From positions 1 through 64,000 of the forward strand of contig NZ_JAGIPZ010000010.1 of NCBI RefSeq assembly GCF_017814915.1: a stretch of DNA of 64,000 nucleotides, read 5' to 3'. Source of the stretch: Herbaspirillum sp. LeCh32-8 (lineage in GTDB: Bacteria > Pseudomonadota > Gammaproteobacteria > Burkholderiales > Burkholderiaceae_D). Below, in pieces: positions 1 to 8,684 of the stretch (its first letter is position 1; each line of letters opens with the position of its first letter). The translations under genes were made by a program, and so were the position numbers. The notes under the pieces are model-generated. The model did not search any database. It saw only the letters and a list, made by a program, of their open reading frames with translations, and was not told the origin of the DNA.

Positions 1-77
1 ACGACCGTGTGGCTGCCTTTGGAAGGCAGTGGAAGGTGGGTCAATTGGAGAGGGTCAATTCTGCGAGCAAATCAACA
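1..77. mobile_element. Probable terminus of an IS21-family insertion sequence
   Basis: The first 77 bases carry GGGTCAATT at 38-46 and again at 52-60, and end at position 77. Read on the minus strand the end begins TGTTGATTTGC and runs into AATTGACCC blocks. Short repeats of this kind inside the end, with a TG terminus, are known from IS21-family elements; I recognise the pattern by memory, not by search. No transposase is visible because the window starts here. The element abuts the 3' end of the NTPase gene and supplies its last codon and stop. Confidence 0.5.
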
Positions 78-1196
78 TTCTGGGTACATTTTCACTTGAT
101 GATAACTATCATCAATGAAAATTTGAGATGAAAGAAGATGCTCAATCGCTTTTTGATTAAGCTTAGGTGCGGCAATATGAAACGCGGACAAGACGTCATT
201 ACTAATCTCGCTCCGCTCGACCGGAATCTCAATATTCTCCAACCCACAAATCTGGGAGGCCGACGCGATTCTCTCTGCGGCATCCTCTAGGTCTTGAACA
301 TTCAGACCAAGAATATCGTCAAGCCGCTTATCGTCCGAGCGCAGCTTGTGTACTTCACGCGCTACTCGATTGAATACCTCCGTCAGCGAACGAGGTGGGT
401 CATCAAGCAAGTTAATTCGTGCAATAACATCAAGGCCCCCTGGCGTTTGACATAGCCCAAACAAACCACGCTCTCCAGCAGTTTCTATGAGCGATTTACT
501 GTTCGACATCCTCCTCGTTTCTTCCAAATATCGAATTGCTTGGTCTGCTTCCAAGTCCATGAGTCTGAAAACCTTCAATCCAGACGCGGACGTACTCACA
601 ACGGACGCCATCTTGGCGTCAGAAACTCCAGCGATTGAATCTACTAGCCCATCCTCGGAATTAGATGAACGCACTTGTACCGTATATTGAACGTCTAGTA
701 GCTGCGCCAACATCGGAAGAAAATTTGGCGTAATAATTGCAGGCCGCGTAGAGAAAACCCATCGCACACGCTCGCGCGCACTACCCAGCTCATTCATCAG
801 CTTGCCGACTAAATACTCGATGTTGTCCCGATGAGTGGCTGCCGCCTCATCCAAAGAGTCAACGAAGAGGGTCAGCAACTCTGTACTCGAATTGCGCCAC
901 GCCAAATAGCAAGTGCGGCTTGGCCCCTCCAAAGCACGCTCAAGAGTGTCGAGCGTCAACAATCTTCTTAGCGCCAAAAATGACGCCGGCCGGCCTGCTT
1001 CCCGCTCCTCCAGTGCACGCTGCTGCATCTCCATTGTCTTACCTGCATTAGCGGCAGCGATGATTACTGACGCTTTGTTCTCAAGAACATCATCCCAACC
1101 AATTCGCTTCCCACGTGCCGCTGCGGCTACAAAATCCTTGTAGTCGTGAGATTTTCTTTCGACAAATTTCCTGTCTAACTTGCAGTAGTCTTTCAT
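72..1196 (-). CDS. STAND/NACHT-like NTPase, 3'-truncated by an insertion element
   Basis: A 374-residue protein with a P-loop at about residues 47-54 (AAANAGKT, first glycine replaced by Ala) and a Walker B stretch LTLFVDSLDEA at 108-118, the hhhhDxxDE pattern of STAND/NACHT NTPases. Such proteins are usually far longer, with C-terminal sensor repeats, and many serve in anti-phage defence or signalling; the role here is inferred. The start is backed by an AGGGGGG ribosome site. The frame ends in MYPEC followed by TGA, and the Cys codon and stop lie inside the presumed IS terminus, so the C-terminal part has been cut off. Base composition is clearly lower in GC than the core genes. It is divergent from the accessory dut, with a 187-bp gap. 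Probably a non-functional remnant of an island gene. Confidence 0.65.
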   Translation of the reverse strand: MKDYCKLDRKFVERKSHDYKDFVAAAARGKRIGWDDVLENKASVIIAAANAGKTMEMQQRALEEREAGRPASFLALRRLLTLDTLERALEGPSRTCYLAWRNSSTELLTLFVDSLDEAAATHRDNIEYLVGKLMNELGSARERVRWVFSTRPAIITPNFLPMLAQLLDVQYTVQVRSSNSEDGLVDSIAGVSDAKMASVVSTSASGLKVFRLMDLEADQAIRYLEETRRMSNSKSLIETAGERGLFGLCQTPGGLDVIARINLLDDPPRSLTEVFNRVAREVHKLRSDDKRLDDILGLNVQDLEDAAERIASASQICGLENIEIPVERSEISNDVLSAFHIAAPKLNQKAIEHLLSSQIFIDDSYHQVKMYPEC

Positions 1197-1383
1197 TACC
1201 CCCCCTTCTTATTGTGCTGACCAACCCCAAAATATCATGCTCACCGATAGCTACTAGCAGCAGCTGAATCCAATCGAAACAGCCATTTGGAAGCGGAAAT
1301 TGCTAGAATGCCCTGTTTATGTGGCGCTCCATTTGTAAAAAATAGGACGCGCTCTAGTTTTCACCTGTCAACACAATAAAGCT

Positions 1384-1845
1384 ATGCATCGTCGAATTGA
1401 AGCCCGTATCGTCAATCCCCTTCTGGGTGACACAATCCCCGTACCGACCTATGCGACTGATGGCTCTGCTGCTTTAGACCTCCGCGCATGCATCGATGCG
1501 CCAATCACTATCCGCGTCGGCGGTCGTGAACTGATTAAAACTGGCTTGGCTATCAATATGATGGACCCAGCACTGGTTGCAATCGTCGCTTCTCGTTCCG
1601 GTCTGTCCCTCAAACATGGTCTGCACGTTGCTCAAGGTATCGGCGTGATTGATGCCGATTACCACGGTGAAATTGCAGTCATACTCGCAAATTCCGGCGG
1701 TGAAGAGTATGTGGTCCAGCCTGGCGACCGAATCGCACAATTGATGTTCCAGCCCGTCGTACAAGTTGCTTTGAGCTTTGTACCGGAGTTCTCGACTGAG
1801 ACCGAACGCGGCGAAGGCGGCTTCGGTAGCACCGGGAAGTCTTAA
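1384..1845 (+). CDS. dut: dUTPase, divergent island-borne copy
   Basis: Hydrolyses dUTP to dUMP and pyrophosphate, keeping uracil out of DNA and feeding dTMP synthesis; acts as a homotrimer. All five trimeric dUTPase motifs are present: [10 protein letters not shown] (26-35), SRSGL (70-74), GVIDADYHG (87-95, with the catalytic Asp and stacking Tyr), PGDRIAQL (113-120) and [10 protein letters not shown] (142-151). Length of 153 aa is normal. Composition and codon use are more AT-rich than the genes to the right, and the sequence is clearly different from the native dut fragment just downstream. It looks like a full replacement copy brought in by a mobile island. No strong ribosome site is visible before the ATG. 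Confidence 0.9.
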   Translation: MHRRIEARIVNPLLGDTIPVPTYATDGSAALDLRACIDAPITIRVGGRELIKTGLAINMMDPALVAIVASRSGLSLKHGLHVAQGIGVIDADYHGEIAVILANSGGEEYVVQPGDRIAQLMFQPVVQVALSFVPEFSTETERGEGGFGSTGKS

Positions 1846-1886
1846 ACCTACACTTTTTGTTTGCCTACGCTGAAGTATCGCCAACT

Positions 1887-1911
1887 GAGACAGTTTTTTT
1901 ATGACTGTTTC
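1887..1911. repeat. Inverted repeat in the dut junction spacer
   Basis: GAGACAGT (1887-1894) and ACTGTTTC (1904-1911) form an 8-bp inverted repeat with one G-T pair around a T-rich 9-base loop. It lies between the stop of the accessory dut and the point where native dut sequence begins. It could be a weak terminator for the accessory dut or a recombinase binding site near the island end; the sequence alone does not decide. Confidence 0.4.
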
Positions 1912-1968
1912 GTAAAGCCCAACATCGGAGCGGGTTTCAAGCTTTTGAGACACCTCAGGGTGCGGATA

Positions 1969-2175
1969 GCCATCGGTCTGATCGACTCCGACTACCAGGG
2001 CCAGCTGATGGTCTCGACATGGAACCGGGGCGCTACCGAATTTGTCCTAAACCCCATGGAACGCCTGGCCCAGCTGGTGATCGTCCCCGTGCTGCAGGTC
2101 GGGTTCAATGTGGTGGAAGAATTCGACAGCAGCGAACGCGGCGCCGGCGGTTTCGGCAGCACTGGCAAACACTGA
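1969..2175 (+). pseudogene. dut: Native dut, 3' fragment only
   Basis: From about 1975 the translation reads GLIDSDYQG, then NPMERLAQL, and ends in [12 protein letters not shown]. These are motifs III, IV and V of a standard proteobacterial dUTPase. Motifs I and II and the whole N-terminal half are missing. The open frame extends upstream to a TTG at 1861, but those residues have no dUTPase similarity and the DNA is AT-rich. GC content jumps up at the same point where homology starts, marking the junction between foreign DNA and chromosome. The 5' half should lie beyond the left edge of this window, at the other end of the island. It cannot make a working trimer because the phosphate-binding SGL motif is absent. 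Confidence 0.85.
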
Positions 2176-2186
2176 CGGAGAATCGA

Positions 2187-3284
2187 ATGCTCGCACCCCA
2201 CATGCCCAAGTCCTCGTGGCAGAAGATAAAAAGTATCGTTACCCTGGCGCCGCTGGCCGTGCTGGCCGCTTGCGCGACGCAGGAAACAGGATCCCCGGCC
2301 GCTCCCAGCACTACCCCTGCGCCATCGGTCGCGGTGCAGCCGGTCAGGCAGGTTGAAAACCCGCAGCAAAAAGAATTGCGCGAGCTGATCGCGCAGCAGG
2401 ATCGCCTCTATCGCGTGGCGGCGCCGCTGCTGACGACCAACGCGCAATTGTGCCGCGGCAATGCCCGTAATTTGCTGGGCTTCACCGCCAAGAACAAGTA
2501 TTCCTTCCCGATCGAGTACGCCGAAACCGCGCGCAGCCTGGGCTATGACGAGCGCCTGCAAGTCACCGGCGTGCTGCCGGGCAGCGGCGCCGAACAGGCC
2601 GGCATCCAGCGCGGCGACGTGCTGATGTCGGTTGCCGGCAAGCCGATGCCGCAAGGCACCGATGCCGAACGCCAAGCCGCCGTACTGCTCTCCCCGCTGG
2701 TGGTGAAGAAGGCGCCGATCAGCCTGGGCGTGCAGCGCAAGGGCCAGACCAGCACGCTGAACGTGCCGCTGACCTTTGCCTGCGCCTTCAGCATCGAGCT
2801 GGGCAATGCCGACAACGTCAACACCTACGCCGACGGCCGCCGCGTGCTGATTACTCGCGGCATGATGAAGTTTGCGCAGAGCGACGAAGAGCTGGCCTAC
2901 CTGATCGCCAAGGACATGGCGCACAACATCCTGGGCCATGCTATCCGCCAGCGCATGGTCTCCACTATCGCCGAGGTGATCGACAACCTGCTGCTGCCGC
3001 ACCCGGATCCGACCACCACGGCCGGCACCGCCGGCATCCGCGTCTATCCGCAGGACCTGGACGCTGCCGCCGATACGCTCTCGCTGTACCTGCTGGCGCG
3101 CGCCGGCTACGGCATCGACAACGTCCCGGCCTTCTGGAAGCGCCTAGCGGAACAGTATCCGGCCAGCGTGCCCAACGGCTATACGGCGCTGCACCCGTCG
3201 ACCGCCTATCGCCTGTCGATGATCGACAAGGTGACCCAGATCGTGAAGGCCAAGCAGGAGGCCGGTAAGCCGCTGGTGCCCTGA
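2187..3284 (+). CDS. M48-like PDZ lipoprotein with degenerate zinc motif
   Basis: A 365-residue predicted lipoprotein: a signal peptide ends in the lipobox LAAC (Cys29). A PDZ-like stretch follows (about 120-190, with GVLPGSGAEQAGIQRGDVL), then a C-terminal domain arranged like M48 peptidases. The start at 2187 is chosen for a GGAG six bases upstream and the immediate signal peptide; the longer frame upstream reads through dut. In M48 enzymes the helix carries HExxH. Here the same place reads KDMAH (residues 242-246), so one zinc ligand and the catalytic Glu are replaced, although the rest of the helix (NILGH) is kept. It may be a non-catalytic chaperone or scaffold in the outer membrane. A strong terminator follows. 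Confidence 0.75.
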   Translation: MLAPHMPKSSWQKIKSIVTLAPLAVLAACATQETGSPAAPSTTPAPSVAVQPVRQVENPQQKELRELIAQQDRLYRVAAPLLTTNAQLCRGNARNLLGFTAKNKYSFPIEYAETARSLGYDERLQVTGVLPGSGAEQAGIQRGDVLMSVAGKPMPQGTDAERQAAVLLSPLVVKKAPISLGVQRKGQTSTLNVPLTFACAFSIELGNADNVNTYADGRRVLITRGMMKFAQSDEELAYLIAKDMAHNILGHAIRQRMVSTIAEVIDNLLLPHPDPTTTAGTAGIRVYPQDLDAAADTLSLYLLARAGYGIDNVPAFWKRLAEQYPASVPNGYTALHPSTAYRLSMIDKVTQIVKAKQEAGKPLVP

Positions 3285-3311
3285 GTTGTCGTTGTTTCGG
3301 CCTGAATGAAC

Positions 3312-3346
3312 ACGGCGCGGTGAGGATTGCCTCCCCCGCCGTTTTT
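3312..3346 (+). terminator. Intrinsic terminator after the M48-like gene
   Basis: ACGGCG (3312-3317) pairs with CGCCGT (3337-3342), with an inner GAGG/CCTC pairing, followed by a T run. Confidence 0.75.
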
Positions 3347-3373
3347 ATTTTCTGGCTACGCCACCCTTCCCTC

Positions 3374-3467
3374 CGTCATCCCGGCGCAAGCCGGGATCCA
3401 GTGCCGTTGACCCGGAGCAGCAACGCGCGACGAACGACGCCGGATCCTGACTTTCGTCAGGATGACG
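3374..3467. repeat. Dispersed palindromic repeat, copy 1
   Basis: Begins CGTCATCCCGGCG and ends CAGGATGACG, so the outer ends are inverted repeats. Two inner hairpins are CCCGGC/GCCGGG and TCCTGAC/GTCAGGA. A second, about 85% similar copy lies 235 bases further on. The 604-base gap 3285-3888 holds these two copies and two terminators and no gene that I can support. Confidence 0.75.
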
Positions 3468-3608
3468 GGGATGGGTGGGTGTGAACCGGTCATGCGGGCT
3501 GCATTGAAAGTGAGACGGGCATGCCGCCACTGCATTTATTGTGACGGCTTGAATGAAACGCCGGCCGGACGCCGCAGTTTCATTTTGTAGCTACGGCGCT
3601 CCCCCCTC

Positions 3609-3695
3609 CGTCATCCCGGCGAAGGCCGGGATCCAGTGCCGTTTGCCCGCAGCAGCGACGAACGACGCTGGATCCTGACTTTCGTCAGGATGACG
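3609..3695. repeat. Dispersed palindromic repeat, copy 2
   Basis: Same layout as the copy at 3374: CGTCATCCCGGCG at the left, CAGGATGACG at the right, with the same inner hairpins and a shared middle (CAGCGACGAACGACG). Similarity also continues past both ends (GGGTGG and a GAGACG block), suggesting a local duplication of a longer unit of roughly 240 bases. Confidence 0.75.
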
Positions 3696-3835
3696 GCGGT
3701 GGGTGGATGTGAGCCGGCTATGCGGACAGCGTGCGGAGCGAGACGAGCACGCGCGCAATGCCCGTCACGCATGGCGCTCAATGAAGGCCTGCCTGCTCTG
3801 CACGGGGATTGAAGGGATGTCCAAGGCCTGCGGAT

Positions 3836-3869
3836 AAAAAAAGCCGGAACTATGGTTCCGGCTTTTTCT
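3836..3869 (-). terminator. Intrinsic terminator of clpSA
   Basis: AAGCCGGAAC (3841-3850) and GTTCCGGCTT (3855-3864) form a perfect 10-bp stem with TATG loop, flanked by A and T runs on both sides, so it can work in either direction. It lies just downstream of clpA. Confidence 0.9.
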
Positions 3870-3888
3870 TTGCTGCGATGAAGAAAGC

Positions 3889-6192
3889 TTATTCCACTTC
3901 CAGCTTTTCCTGCGGCTCTTCCGGCGGGGAAGAGTCGTCGCCTTCCGGGAACTCCAGCTTGACCTGGTCCTTGTCGTCCATCTCCACGGTCACGCGTCCG
4001 CCGTTGACCAGCTTGCCGAACAGCAGCTCGTCGGCCAGCGCCTTGCGGATCATGTCCTGGATCAGCCGCGACATCGGACGCGCGCCCATCAGCGGATCGA
4101 AGCCCTTCTTGCCCAGGAACTTGCGCAGGCTTTCCGAGAAGACGGCTTCCACCTTCTTCTCGTGCAGCTGCTCTTCCAGCTGCATCAGGAACTTGTCGAC
4201 CACGCGCAGGATGATTTCCTCGTCCAGCGGGCGGAAGCTGATGATGGCGTCCAGACGGTTGCGGAACTCGGGCGTGAACATGCGCTTGATGTCCGCCATC
4301 TCGTCGCCGGCTTCCTTCTTCTCGGTGAAGCCGATGGTGCGACGCTGCAGGCTCTCGGCGCCCGCGTTGGTGGTCATGATGATGATCACGTTGCGGAAGT
4401 CGGTCTTGCGGCCGTTGTTATCGGTCAGGGTGCCATGGTCCATCACCTGCAACAGGATGTTGAAGATGTCGGGGTGCGCCTTCTCGATTTCGTCCAGCAG
4501 CAGCACGGCATGCGGCTTCTTGTTGACGGCCTCGGTCAGCAGACCGCCCTGGTCAAAGCCGACGTAGCCCGGCGGCGCGCCGATCAGGCGGCTCACCGCA
4601 TGGCGCTCCATGTACTCGGACATGTCGAAGCGCACCAGCTCGATGCCCAGGATGAAGGCCAACTGCTTGGCGACTTCGGTCTTGCCCACGCCGGTCGGAC
4701 CGGAGAACAGGAAGGAGCCGATCGGCTTGTCGGTCTTGCCCAGACCGGCGCGCGCCATCTTGATCGCCGAGGACAGCGCTTCGATGGCAGGATCCTGGCC
4801 GAACACGACGTTCTTCAGATCGCGGTCGATGGTCTGCAGCTTGGCGCGGTCATCCTGGTTGACCGACTGCGGCGGAATGCGCGCGATCTTGGAGATGATC
4901 TCCTCGATTTCGGGCTTGCCGATGGTCTTTTTCTGCTTGGACTTCGGCAGGATGCGCTGCGCCGCGCCGGCTTCGTCGATGACGTCGATCGCCTTGTCGG
5001 GCAGATGACGGTCGTTGATGAAGCGCGCGGCCAATTCAGCTGCCGAAGTCAGCGCCGAGGCGGAGTACTTCACGCCGTGGTGCTCTTCGAACTTGGACTT
5101 CAGGCCGCGCAGGATCTGCACGGTCTGCTCGACCGTCGGCTCGTTGACGTCGATCTTCTGGAAGCGACGCGACAGCGCGTGGTCCTTCTCGAACACGCCG
5201 CGGAATTCGGTATAGGTGGTCGCGCCGATGCACTTCAGCTGGCCGCTGGAGAGCGCCGGCTTCAACAGGTTCGACGCATCCAGCGTGCCGCCCGACGCCG
5301 AGCCGGCGCCGATGATGGTGTGGATCTCGTCGATGAAGAGAATGCCGTTGGGGCTGTCCTTCAACTGCTTCAGCACCGCCTTCAGGCGTTGCTCGAAGTC
5401 ACCGCGGTACTTGGTGCCGGCCAGCAGCGCGCCCATGTCGAGCGAATACACGACGGCGTTCTTCAGGATCTCGGGGACGTCGCCCTGCGTCACGCGCCAA
5501 GCCAGGCCTTCCGCGATGGCGGTCTTGCCGACGCCGGCTTCGCCGACCAGCAGCGGGTTGTTCTTGCGACGACGGCACAGGGTCTGGATGACGCGCTCGA
5601 CTTCAGCTTCGCGGCCGATCAGCGGATCGATCTTGCCTTCGGCAGCGGCCTTGTTCAGGTTCTGGGTGAACTGGTCGAGCGGGCTTTCCTTCTGCTGGCC
5701 TTCGGCCTGCACGTCCTCGGCGCCTTCCGGGGCCTTCTGCGGATCTGCCTGCTGGTCCTTGCGCACGCCGTGCGAAATGAAATTGACCACGTCCAGGCGG
5801 GTCACGCCCTGCTGGTGCAGGTAGTAGACCGCGTGCGAATCCTTCTCGCCGAAGATGGCCACCAGCACGTTGGCGCCGGTCACTTCCTTCTTGCCGTTGG
5901 ACGCCGACTGCACGTGCATGATCGCGCGCTGGATCACACGCTGGAAACCCAGCGTGGGTTGCGTGTCCACTTCATTGGTGCCGGGGACGGTGGGGGTATT
6001 GTCGGTGATGAAATTGGTCAGCGTTTTACGCAGATCGTCAATATTCACCGAGCAGGCGCGCAGCACTTCGGCTGCGGACGGGTTGTCCAGCAGCGCGAGC
6101 AGCAGGTGCTCCACGGTAATGAATTCATGACGCGATTGTCTGGCTTCGACAAAGGCCATATGCAAACTGACTTCGAGTTCCTGCGCAATCAT
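3889..6192 (-). CDS. clpA: ATP-dependent Clp protease ATP-binding subunit ClpA
   Basis: Hexameric AAA+ unfoldase that feeds substrates to ClpP in the cytoplasm. The N-terminal Clp repeat domain (from [14 protein letters not shown]) is followed by two AAA+ modules, with Walker A motifs GEAGVGKT and GPTGVGKT. The second module carries the ClpP-docking loop IGF in [10 protein letters not shown]. Length of 767 aa is close to the E. coli protein. The start at 6192 is fixed by homology and by GGAGGA a few bases upstream; the frame runs further up but only through clpS. The start overlaps the clpS stop as ATGA, so the two are translationally coupled and made with their adaptor. Confidence 0.97.
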   Translation of the reverse strand: MIAQELEVSLHMAFVEARQSRHEFITVEHLLLALLDNPSAAEVLRACSVNIDDLRKTLTNFITDNTPTVPGTNEVDTQPTLGFQRVIQRAIMHVQSASNGKKEVTGANVLVAIFGEKDSHAVYYLHQQGVTRLDVVNFISHGVRKDQQADPQKAPEGAEDVQAEGQQKESPLDQFTQNLNKAAAEGKIDPLIGREAEVERVIQTLCRRRKNNPLLVGEAGVGKTAIAEGLAWRVTQGDVPEILKNAVVYSLDMGALLAGTKYRGDFEQRLKAVLKQLKDSPNGILFIDEIHTIIGAGSASGGTLDASNLLKPALSSGQLKCIGATTYTEFRGVFEKDHALSRRFQKIDVNEPTVEQTVQILRGLKSKFEEHHGVKYSASALTSAAELAARFINDRHLPDKAIDVIDEAGAAQRILPKSKQKKTIGKPEIEEIISKIARIPPQSVNQDDRAKLQTIDRDLKNVVFGQDPAIEALSSAIKMARAGLGKTDKPIGSFLFSGPTGVGKTEVAKQLAFILGIELVRFDMSEYMERHAVSRLIGAPPGYVGFDQGGLLTEAVNKKPHAVLLLDEIEKAHPDIFNILLQVMDHGTLTDNNGRKTDFRNVIIIMTTNAGAESLQRRTIGFTEKKEAGDEMADIKRMFTPEFRNRLDAIISFRPLDEEIILRVVDKFLMQLEEQLHEKKVEAVFSESLRKFLGKKGFDPLMGARPMSRLIQDMIRKALADELLFGKLVNGGRVTVEMDDKDQVKLEFPEGDDSSPPEEPQEKLEVE

Positions 6193-6503
6193 GCTTCCTC
6201 CATCACGCATTGCAGGGGGTGCCCTGCCTTTCGAGCGTGGGTTAAAACGAGTTCCACTTTTGTGGATGCGATATCTTTGGGATACACACCACACATTCCC
6301 TTCCCATCGCGGTGAACCTTGAGCATGATCTGCGTCGCGGTTTCACGGTCTTTGTTGAAGTACTCCTGAATGACTGCGACGACGAACTCCATCGGCGTGT
6401 AGTCATCGTTCAACAACAGAACTTGGTACATAGGGGGCGGCTTAAGTTTCGCTTCCTGCCGCTCCAGGACAGTACCGCCATCATTTTCGTGCTTGGTTGC
6501 CAT
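6189..6503 (-). CDS. clpS: ATP-dependent Clp protease adaptor ClpS
   Basis: Adaptor that binds N-degron substrates (Leu, Phe, Trp, Tyr N-termini) and hands them to ClpA. The 104-residue protein has the family core: [20 protein letters not shown], then the helix with HRDGKGMCG. The Asn-Asp-Asp and His residues of the hydrophobic N-residue pocket are present. The ClpS stop and ClpA start overlap by four bases, the usual arrangement in proteobacteria. No clear ribosome site precedes the ATG. Confidence 0.97.
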   Translation of the reverse strand: MATKHENDGGTVLERQEAKLKPPPMYQVLLLNDDYTPMEFVVAVIQEYFNKDRETATQIMLKVHRDGKGMCGVYPKDIASTKVELVLTHARKAGHPLQCVMEEA

Positions 6504-6842
6504 GCGTTTATTCGACCATCAAAGCTGTGCAACGCACAATGGACACGTAACATCTAGATGAGAGAGATATTACGCGTTTTCCTCATGTCGCGCAGATGAC
6601 GATGATTTATCCTAATTCAAGGGCGACATCGTCGAACGCCTAAACAGCGGCCCAATCTTTCAGTTGAAAACTGCTTGACTTTTTAATTTCTACCGAGAAC
6701 AATGGGATTTCATTGACAGGCAGTTACGGCTCGCCGGTAATGAACAGTAGAAAAGGGGGCACGGTTTAAGGGGGGCTGCGTGACGCGCGATGCTTCTTGC
6801 TTGACGGCTCGTGTGATAGTTTTTATTTGAAAGAATGCTTTT
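6504..6842. promoter_or_regulatory. Divergent clpS / cold-shock gene control region
   Basis: A 339-base gap without a gene. For the cold-shock gene, TTGACA at 6713-6718 with TAATGA at 6738-6743 (19-bp spacing) would give a leader of about 95 bases, as is usual for cold-shock genes. A second pair, TTGACG (6801-6806) and TATTTG (6824-6829) at 17 bp, would leave almost no leader. I cannot choose between them by eye. Confidence 0.35.
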
Positions 6843-7046
6843 ATGGCAACAGGTACTGTTAAGTGGTTCAACGATTCCAAAGGCTTTGGCTTCATCACTC
6901 CGGACGACGGCGGTGAGGATCTGTTCGCTCACTTCTCGGCAATCCAGATGAACGGCTTCAAGACCCTGAAAGAAGGTCAAAAGGTCCAGTTCGAAGTAAC
7001 CCAAGGCCCCAAGGGCAAGCAAGCTTCGAACATCCAGCAAGGCTGA
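6843..7046 (+). CDS. Cold-shock protein, CspA family
   Basis: A 67-residue single-stranded nucleic-acid-binding protein of the cold-shock domain family, acting as an RNA chaperone. Both RNA-binding motifs are intact: KGFGFITP (RNP1) and DLFAHFS (RNP2-like), after the typical start [11 protein letters not shown]. Only a weak GAAAG ribosome site is visible, consistent with control by leader structure. A very strong terminator follows, so it is a single-gene transcript. Which csp paralogue it is cannot be told from sequence alone. Confidence 0.95.
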   Translation: MATGTVKWFNDSKGFGFITPDDGGEDLFAHFSAIQMNGFKTLKEGQKVQFEVTQGPKGKQASNIQQG

Positions 7047-7067
7047 TTTTTTCAGCTTGCAGTGAAG

Positions 7068-7092
7068 AACCTCGCCGCGGCGAGGTTTTTTT
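7068..7092 (+). terminator. Terminator of the cold-shock gene
   Basis: AACCTCGCCG (7068-7077) and CGGCGAGGTT (7078-7087) are perfectly complementary and are followed by a run of T. Confidence 0.92.
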
Positions 7093-7154
7093 GCGCCTGT
7101 CGCCTGGCATGCATTGCCACTGGCTTGCCGGTAACTGCACAATCGAAGAACAAT

Positions 7155-7187
7155 AAAAAACCGGGCATTCATTTGCCCGGTTTTTTT
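7155..7187 (-). terminator. Terminator of icd
   Basis: CCGGGCA and TGCCCGG form the stem, with A and T runs on both sides. It lies 28 bases past the icd stop and could also catch read-through from the cold-shock gene. Confidence 0.9.
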
Positions 7188-7214
7188 ATGCCGAAGATGC
7201 GTTCGCGCAGGATC

Positions 7215-8474
7215 TTACATGTTCTCGATCACCGCCTCGCCGAAGCCCGAGCACGACACCTGCGTCGCGCCTTCCAGCAGGCGCGCGAAGTCATAGGTCA
7301 CGCGCTTGGACGAGATCGCCTTTTGCATCGCATCGATGATTAGGTCGGCCGCTTCGATCCAACCCATGTGGCGCAACATCATCTCGGCCGAGAGGATGAT
7401 GGAACCCGGGTTGACGTAGTCCTTGCCGGCGTACTTGGGCGCCGTGCCGTGGGTGGCTTCGAACATCGCCACCGAGTCCGACATATTGGCGCCCGGCGCA
7501 ATGCCGATGCCGCCGACCTGGGCCGCCACGGCGTCCGAAATATAGTCGCCGTTCAGGTTCAGCGTAGCGATCACACTGTACTCCACCGGGCGCATCAGCA
7601 CCTGCAGGAAAAAGGCGTCGGTGATGGCGTCCTTGATGATGATGTCACGGCCGGTCTTGGGATTCTTCATGCGCATCCACGGACCGTCGTCGATCAGCTG
7701 GGCGCCGAACTCGCGCGCCGCCAGCGCATAACCCCAATCGCGGAAGGCGCCTTCGGTGAACTTCATAATGTTGCCCTTGTGGACCAGCGTCACTGAAGGC
7801 TTGTCATGGTCGATCGCGTATTGCAGCGCTTGGCGCACCAAGCGCTCGGTACCCTCGCGCGAGACCGGCTTGATGCCCAGCGCCGAGGTCTCCGGGAAGC
7901 GCAATTTCTTGACGCCCATCTCCTTGGTCAGGAACTCGATCACCTTGCCCACTTCAGGCGAGCCAGCCTGCCACTCGATGCCGGCGTAGATGTCTTCCGA
8001 GTTCTCGCGGAACACCACCATGTCGGTCTTCTCAGGCTCGCGCAGCGGCGAAGGCACGCCCTTGAAGTAGCGCACCGGACGCAGACAGACGTACAGATCC
8101 AGATGCTGGCGCAGGGTAACGTTGAGCGAGCGGATGCCGCCCCCCACCGGCGTGGTCAACGGCCCCTTGATGGACACCAGGTAATCCTTCACGACCTCCA
8201 GCGTTTCATCCGGCATCCATACGTTGGGGCCGTACACTTTGGTTGCCTTTTCACCGGCGTAGATTTCCATCCAGTGGATCTTGCGCGCGCCGCCGTAGGC
8301 TTTCTCCACGGCCGCATTCACCACCTTGAGCATCACCGGCGTGACGTCCACGCCGATACCGTCGCCCTCGATATAGGGAATGATCGGGTTATTCGGCACG
8401 TTCAGGGTGTAATCGGCGTTGGCGGTGATCTTCCGGCCTTCGGCTGGCACTTGGATATGTTGGTACGACGACAT
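7215..8474 (-). CDS. icd: Isocitrate dehydrogenase (NADP-dependent)
   Basis: TCA-cycle enzyme converting isocitrate to 2-oxoglutarate and CO2 with NADP. The 419-residue homodimeric type matches E. coli Icd along its whole length. The substrate loop GGGIRSLNV holds Ser116, the equivalent of the AceK phosphorylation site. [13 protein letters not shown], the metal-binding NLNGDYISD and the cofactor motif GTAPKYAG are all present. A GGAGACC lies before the ATG. It is a single-gene unit with its own terminator. Confidence 0.97.
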   Translation of the reverse strand: MSSYQHIQVPAEGRKITANADYTLNVPNNPIIPYIEGDGIGVDVTPVMLKVVNAAVEKAYGGARKIHWMEIYAGEKATKVYGPNVWMPDETLEVVKDYLVSIKGPLTTPVGGGIRSLNVTLRQHLDLYVCLRPVRYFKGVPSPLREPEKTDMVVFRENSEDIYAGIEWQAGSPEVGKVIEFLTKEMGVKKLRFPETSALGIKPVSREGTERLVRQALQYAIDHDKPSVTLVHKGNIMKFTEGAFRDWGYALAAREFGAQLIDDGPWMRMKNPKTGRDIIIKDAITDAFFLQVLMRPVEYSVIATLNLNGDYISDAVAAQVGGIGIAPGANMSDSVAMFEATHGTAPKYAGKDYVNPGSIILSAEMMLRHMGWIEAADLIIDAMQKAISSKRVTYDFARLLEGATQVSCSGFGEAVIENM

Positions 8475-8684
8475 CGTGGTCTCCGGCGGTTAAGGCAATA
8501 TGGCTGAAAAGCAAGGAACAAGCGGGGAATTTTAAGAGATTTCGGCAAACCAGGTGGCAGCAGTGCGTGCAAAGCATGATTTTGTCCCGGCTCGCACCGC
8601 AGATCTCATCTATAAGACACATGATATGTCAGGTCGCGACGCCGGAGGGTTTTACGACAAGCCGCGATTTTGCGACACTAGCGC

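Noticed and set aside
1861..2175. A second, functional short dUTPase
   Set aside because: It lacks motifs I and II, and the first 38 residues are unrelated foreign DNA.
4162..6315. Long open frame opposite clpA (717 codons)
   Set aside because: It mirrors clpA, a consequence of high GC at the third codon position; no ribosome site and no recognisable protein.
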